A DNA stretch of 9,369 nucleotides from Oscillospiraceae bacterium. GTDB lineage: Bacteria; Bacillota_A; Clostridia; Oscillospirales; Ruminococcaceae. The stretch spans positions 1-9,369 of the forward strand of contig JAFQAF010000002.1 of the NCBI GenBank assembly GCA_017400025.1, given 5' to 3'. Below, in pieces: positions 6,692 through 9,369 of this stretch (within the stretch, counting starts at the first letter, position 1; every line of letters begins with the position of its first letter). The position numbers and the translations under genes are program-made. Below the pieces are notes generated by a model. It was given only the letters and a program-made list of their open reading frames with translations, searched no databases and was not told the origin of the DNA.

Positions 6692-8494
6692 ATGAAAAAA
6701 GGAAATGTTTTAAAAACGGTACTGGCCTGCACACTGGCTCTGTTTACAGCCTGCTCACAGCGGCCTGCCACCGCACAGCTGGCCATACCGCAAAAAATTG
6801 CAGACTGCAGTTTTATCTCCCGCCAGCCGGGCACAGAGGAAAAATATAAAAACTATATTTCTTCCATCACATCTTCCAATATGCTTTCAGAAAACAGAAT
6901 TTCGGTTCTGCAGGGCAACGGCATAACCGTGAAAGCCACACAAATGGCGGAAAATGAGGACGGCACGCTGACCATTACGCTGAATATTGAAAACCGGAGA
7001 GACAAAAGCCTTGACCTGCCAATAACTGCAATGGTGGATTTTGAAACTTACAGCGACGGCTTCCACGGGGAAAAGCTGTACTGGGGCAGCCTTAACACGG
7101 CAGATGATGAAATTATCCTCACCACGCTGAATGATGTTTATATTATTGATAAAAACACACTGAAAGTGAAGGATACCGCCTTTGATATGTCTGCGGTGAA
7201 CAGCGGCATTTACTATCTGGGTGACACTGTGAAAAAAGGGGATGAGTACATCACCTGCTGCTACAGCGAAACAAATGACAACAACGGCCTGCTGATTTTC
7301 AATCCGGACGGCAGTCTTAAACAGTATATTGAAACAGACAGGTATTTCTTCGGCCGCAGGTATGACAGCCGGCAGAACAGGGCCTATGCGCTGGACCTGG
7401 ATGCAAAAACAGAGCTGTACTTTATAGATTCAGCCAGCACACTGCTGATGGATACAGACGAATACGGCACCTATGGCGGCTATGTGTGTGACCTTTCCAC
7501 CGGGGAATTCCTGCACTGCATATACAAATTTGTCACTCCACTGCCGGACAGTGACAGCACACTGAAAATTATAGACAATCAGCGCGGCACCTATTATGCA
7601 TCTGTATTTTCACCGGCAGGCAAAGTGGAGGACAGCTTCAGTTTTGAAGCTTCACTACACCAGTCATTTGGCGATACATCGGTCTACGGCAGGGAAGAAA
7701 TGCCTATGACAACAGAAAAAACAGCACAGGACACCTATGTTGTCTACTGCCCGGACTCTGCCCAGCAGCTTACACTGAACTTTGCAGACCGCACAGCACA
7801 GGCGGAGTATGTCTATGACAGCCGCTGGAAATATGATTTTTCAGAAACTTCACCGGACGGAAAGTTTGAACTGGTACGTGGTGCGTCCCACGGCGGCGGT
7901 GATATATCCTATTCCACTTATGTGCTGAAGGAACTTTCCACCGGAAAAATGAAATACATAGACGAAATCGGCGGAATGTACGGCGGCGGTGAAGATGCAG
8001 GCTTTTTCAAAAACGGGGACGTGTATTCCATCGCATACGACAATTTCCTTGTTTATGATACCGATATGGACAACCTGCAGCCGGTATTTGCCATGGCGGA
8101 CAATTTCCCGCTGGGCGAAAATTTCAACGGAAAGGGAACAAACCGCTATCTTGTGGCCGCACGCCGCAACCCGGAGGATTTTTCATACATTGCAGTTTAT
8201 TTTGACCTGCAGCAGTCAGAAAACTACTATGACAAATTCCTGAACAATGATGAAGACAGCTCCCGTCTGAAAGGCACATACAATGTGGCACTGCTGGACC
8301 GGCAGGGCCGACTGATAAAAAGCTATGACACCGGCGAACACCGGCGGTGGAGTTACTTCGGTATTGAGCCGGTAAGCATATATATGAAAAATGAAAATGA
8401 GCTGGGTATTTACTCTTATTTCAAATCAAAGGAAAACAAAACTACCGAAGGCTTTATAAATCTTGATACCGGTGTATACACAAAGCTGAAATAG
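6692..8494 (+). CDS. Surface lipoprotein, second two-part family member (unknown function)
   Basis: The 600-residue product has a lipoprotein signal peptide ending in FTAC with the lipid-accepting cysteine at 21. The start is fixed by AAAGGAGG five bases upstream. The N-terminal half (about 30-375) carries the family's D178-T179 pair and an 'FNPDGSLKQY' turn, but it is more divergent than its neighbour and lacks a clear ENV/ENI strand. The C-terminal half (about 388-600) is closely related to that of the preceding lipoprotein: HGGGD (400-404), MKYIDEIGGMYGGG ending at 433, DTDM (456-459), PLGEN, ARR (490-492), then a 'DRQGRL' turn and a final NLDTGVYT strand. The gene lies 41 bases after the previous one and is probably the last of the operon. 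No catalytic or transport motif is recognised. It is predicted to be tethered to the outer face of the membrane. Confidence 0.94.
   Translation: MKKGNVLKTVLACTLALFTACSQRPATAQLAIPQKIADCSFISRQPGTEEKYKNYISSITSSNMLSENRISVLQGNGITVKATQMAENEDGTLTITLNIENRRDKSLDLPITAMVDFETYSDGFHGEKLYWGSLNTADDEIILTTLNDVYIIDKNTLKVKDTAFDMSAVNSGIYYLGDTVKKGDEYITCCYSETNDNNGLLIFNPDGSLKQYIETDRYFFGRRYDSRQNRAYALDLDAKTELYFIDSASTLLMDTDEYGTYGGYVCDLSTGEFLHCIYKFVTPLPDSDSTLKIIDNQRGTYYASVFSPAGKVEDSFSFEASLHQSFGDTSVYGREEMPMTTEKTAQDTYVVYCPDSAQQLTLNFADRTAQAEYVYDSRWKYDFSETSPDGKFELVRGASHGGGDISYSTYVLKELSTGKMKYIDEIGGMYGGGEDAGFFKNGDVYSIAYDNFLVYDTDMDNLQPVFAMADNFPLGENFNGKGTNRYLVAARRNPEDFSYIAVYFDLQQSENYYDKFLNNDEDSSRLKGTYNVALLDRQGRLIKSYDTGEHRRWSYFGIEPVSIYMKNENELGIYSYFKSKENKTTEGFINLDTGVYTKLK
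7939..7991 (+). repeat. 53-base near-identical segment, copy 2 (in second lipoprotein gene)
   Basis: This is the partner of 6071-6123, in the same reading frame and encoding the same residues, with two synonymous differences. A second, shorter similar patch encoding DTDM and flanking residues occurs at 6189-6214 and 8057-8082 (24 of 26 bases). Confidence 0.9.
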
Positions 8495-8628
8495 CTTTAC
8501 AGAAACCGTATATTTTGTAAAAATCAATATTTTTCCTGTGAAAATTTATTACAAAATGTAGAAATTGTGCGAAAAATATTGTACAATGTAATTTGTACTA
8601 AAATAAATTGAGATATATGGAGGAAAAA
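8495..8628 (+). other. AT-rich intergenic region with small inverted repeats, no clear terminator or promoter
   Basis: The 134 bases between the second lipoprotein gene and the last gene are much richer in A and T than the flanking coding DNA. They contain a perfect 9-base inverted repeat (ATTTTGTAA 8512-8520 and TTACAAAAT 8549-8557), a weak AT-only hairpin inside it (8519-8524 with 8529-8534), and a perfect 10-base palindrome ATTGTACAAT (8578-8587). No GC-rich stem followed by a T-run is present, so transcription may continue from the upstream operon. Candidate -10 boxes such as TAAAAT (8599-8604) lack a -35 at proper spacing, so I do not call a promoter. Confidence 0.5.
8619..8623 (+). promoter_or_regulatory. 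Ribosome binding site favouring a GTG start at 8629
   Basis: GGAGG lies five bases before GTG at 8629, the best spacing in this region. An ATG at 8617 is in the same frame, only four codons earlier, but overlaps this site and has only a weak purine stretch (GAGATAT) before it. The two choices differ by four residues. Confidence 0.65.
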
Positions 8629-9369
8629 GTGAAATCAGCATTTGAAACCTTTAAAAGCAATTTTAAAAAGTTCAATATTTATCAGAAAATAGCAATGGTA
8701 GTATTGCTGCTGGCTATCCCTCTTTGCCTTGGCATGGGTGTTTCAGCTGTTTCCGGCGGTGATGATGACTCCACACCACCGGTTGTGCGGCCTTCCCCTT
8801 CACCGGAAGCCACCGCAGAGCCCACAGCCAGCCCCAGCCCCACACCGCGGGCAGATGTGGAAATCTTCCTTGTGCCTGCTTCTGTTGAAGAAGACCTGGA
8901 AGTACAGATTATGGACAAAAATGACGAGCTTGTAAAAGGACCGGAATTTTTCCTTACAGTCCAGGGTGCCAAAAACGGCTACAAAAAAGTGTGGACTGTA
9001 AACGACGGCTTCCTTAAACTTACAAAGCTGTCCAGCGGCGACTACACTGTTACCATCGATGAAAAGGACGGATATATAATCAAGGACAGAACTGTGGAAA
9101 TCACAGTTGCCAAAAAGATTGATTATGAAAAAATAGACGTATCAGACAAAGTGGTGGATGAAAGCCAGATTGACGTATCCAAAGAGGACGCTGCCTTTGA
9201 TGACCAGACCTCTCCGGCTATGACACCTGCCCCACCTCCGAAGGATACAGTGGAATATGTAAAATCCTCTTCCAAAAAAGAGATTAAAGATGTGGAAGTG
9301 ATTACATACAAATACAAGCCTGTCCTGCTGGAAGACAAGACAATCCGGACAAAGGACGGCAAATCCAGC
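8629..9369 (+). CDS. Membrane-anchored surface protein with Pro-rich stalk, 3' end outside window
   Basis: The frame is open for 247 codons from GTG 8629 to the last base, so the C-terminus is missing. A short basic N-terminus (1-20) precedes one membrane segment (21-41), then an acidic patch and a Pro/Ser/Thr/Glu-rich stalk (49-73) typical of Gram-positive cell-surface proteins. Residues ~76-163 look like a small all-beta domain: alternating hydrophobic strands, a 'LSSGDYTVTI' element (134-143) and a final EITVAKK strand. This pattern resembles prealbumin-like or Ig-like stalk domains (Cna-B/SpaA type), but I cannot confirm a family. A second linker with TPAPPP follows, then another charged, Lys-rich stretch. 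It shares no motif with the upstream family. The functional, perhaps enzymatic, domain may lie beyond the window. If transcription reads through the weak boundary at 8495-8628, it could belong to the same operon. Confidence 0.9.
   Translation, partial: MKSAFETFKSNFKKFNIYQKIAMVVLLLAIPLCLGMGVSAVSGGDDDSTPPVVRPSPSPEATAEPTASPSPTPRADVEIFLVPASVEEDLEVQIMDKNDELVKGPEFFLTVQGAKNGYKKVWTVNDGFLKLTKLSSGDYTVTIDEKDGYIIKDRTVEITVAKKIDYEKIDVSDKVVDESQIDVSKEDAAFDDQTSPAMTPAPPPKDTVEYVKSSSKKEIKDVEVITYKYKPVLLEDKTIRTKDGKSS

Noticed and set aside
6664..6849. 61-codon plus-strand frame before the second lipoprotein gene
   Set aside because: It overlaps the signal-peptide region out of frame and has a weaker start context. 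The AAAGGAGG site points to 6692.
8519..8534. AT-only hairpin AAAAAT-caat-ATTTTT after the second lipoprotein gene as a terminator
   Set aside because: The stem has no G or C, is six base pairs, and lacks a T-run after it; it would be too unstable to count as an intrinsic terminator.
8565..8604. Promoter for the last gene (TTGTGC or TTGTAC with TAAAAT)
   Set aside because: TTGTAC at 8579 is only 14 bases from TAAAAT at 8599, and TTGTGC at 8565 has no good -10 at 16-18 bases. No pairing is good enough to call.
8729..8935. 68-codon plus-strand frame in the last gene
   Set aside because: It is out of frame with the clearly coding frame that holds the membrane segment and Pro-rich stalk; its high Pro/His content is a frame-shifted reading of the stalk.

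Overview
The window looks like chromosomal DNA of a Gram-positive, probably clostridial bacterium. An Oscillospirales/Ruminococcus-like member is my guess, not a proof. The reasons are strong AAAGGAGG-type ribosome binding sites, two signal peptides with a TAC lipobox, a Pro/Ser/Thr-rich linker straight after a membrane anchor, mid-range G+C, and mixed use of AT-rich codons (ATA, AAA, AGA) with GC-ending ones (GGC, GCC, CTG). All seven supported genes are on the + strand. No phage, transposon, tRNA, rRNA or CRISPR signals are visible.

Layout. (1) 3-1097 is the 3' part of a gene that enters from the left, closed by a strong intrinsic terminator at 1111-1141. (2) 1098-1268 holds that terminator, a good promoter (-35 at 1169, -10 at 1192) and the leader of the next operon. 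(3) 1269-4848 holds three tightly packed genes for 396-397-residue proteins with one N-terminal membrane segment each and an extracytoplasmic body. (4) 4860-8494 holds two genes for lipoproteins of 596 and 600 residues. (5) 8495-8628 is an AT-rich gap with several small inverted repeats but no convincing terminator. (6) 8629-9369 is the 5' part of another surface-anchored protein that runs off the right edge.

The main result is that the first six genes appear to be one expanded protein family that I do not recognise by name. The three membrane proteins share clear motifs (ENILYSC..RPT, WIGIP, TAPETAHIPRPY). The two lipoproteins share a different C-terminal region (HGGGD, MKYIDEIGGMYGGG, TDM...P, ARR), and the truncated first gene shares the later part of it. 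The N-terminal half of the lipoproteins follows the same order of motifs as the whole membrane proteins (a DKL/HKL element, a D-T pair near residue 165-180, a DG turn, then an 'ENV/ENI' strand). So the family seems to have a common body, held to the membrane either by a helix or by a lipid, with an extra domain on the lipid-anchored members. Repeated 'xDG' and 'STGK' turns between beta-like stretches suggest a beta-propeller-like fold, which is inference only.

Genes 1269-8494 are probably one transcript: the gaps are -17, 18, 11 and 41 bases. Their products would all sit on the outer face of the cytoplasmic membrane and could act together or as diversified variants of one function. No catalytic motif was recognised and no biochemical role can be assigned.
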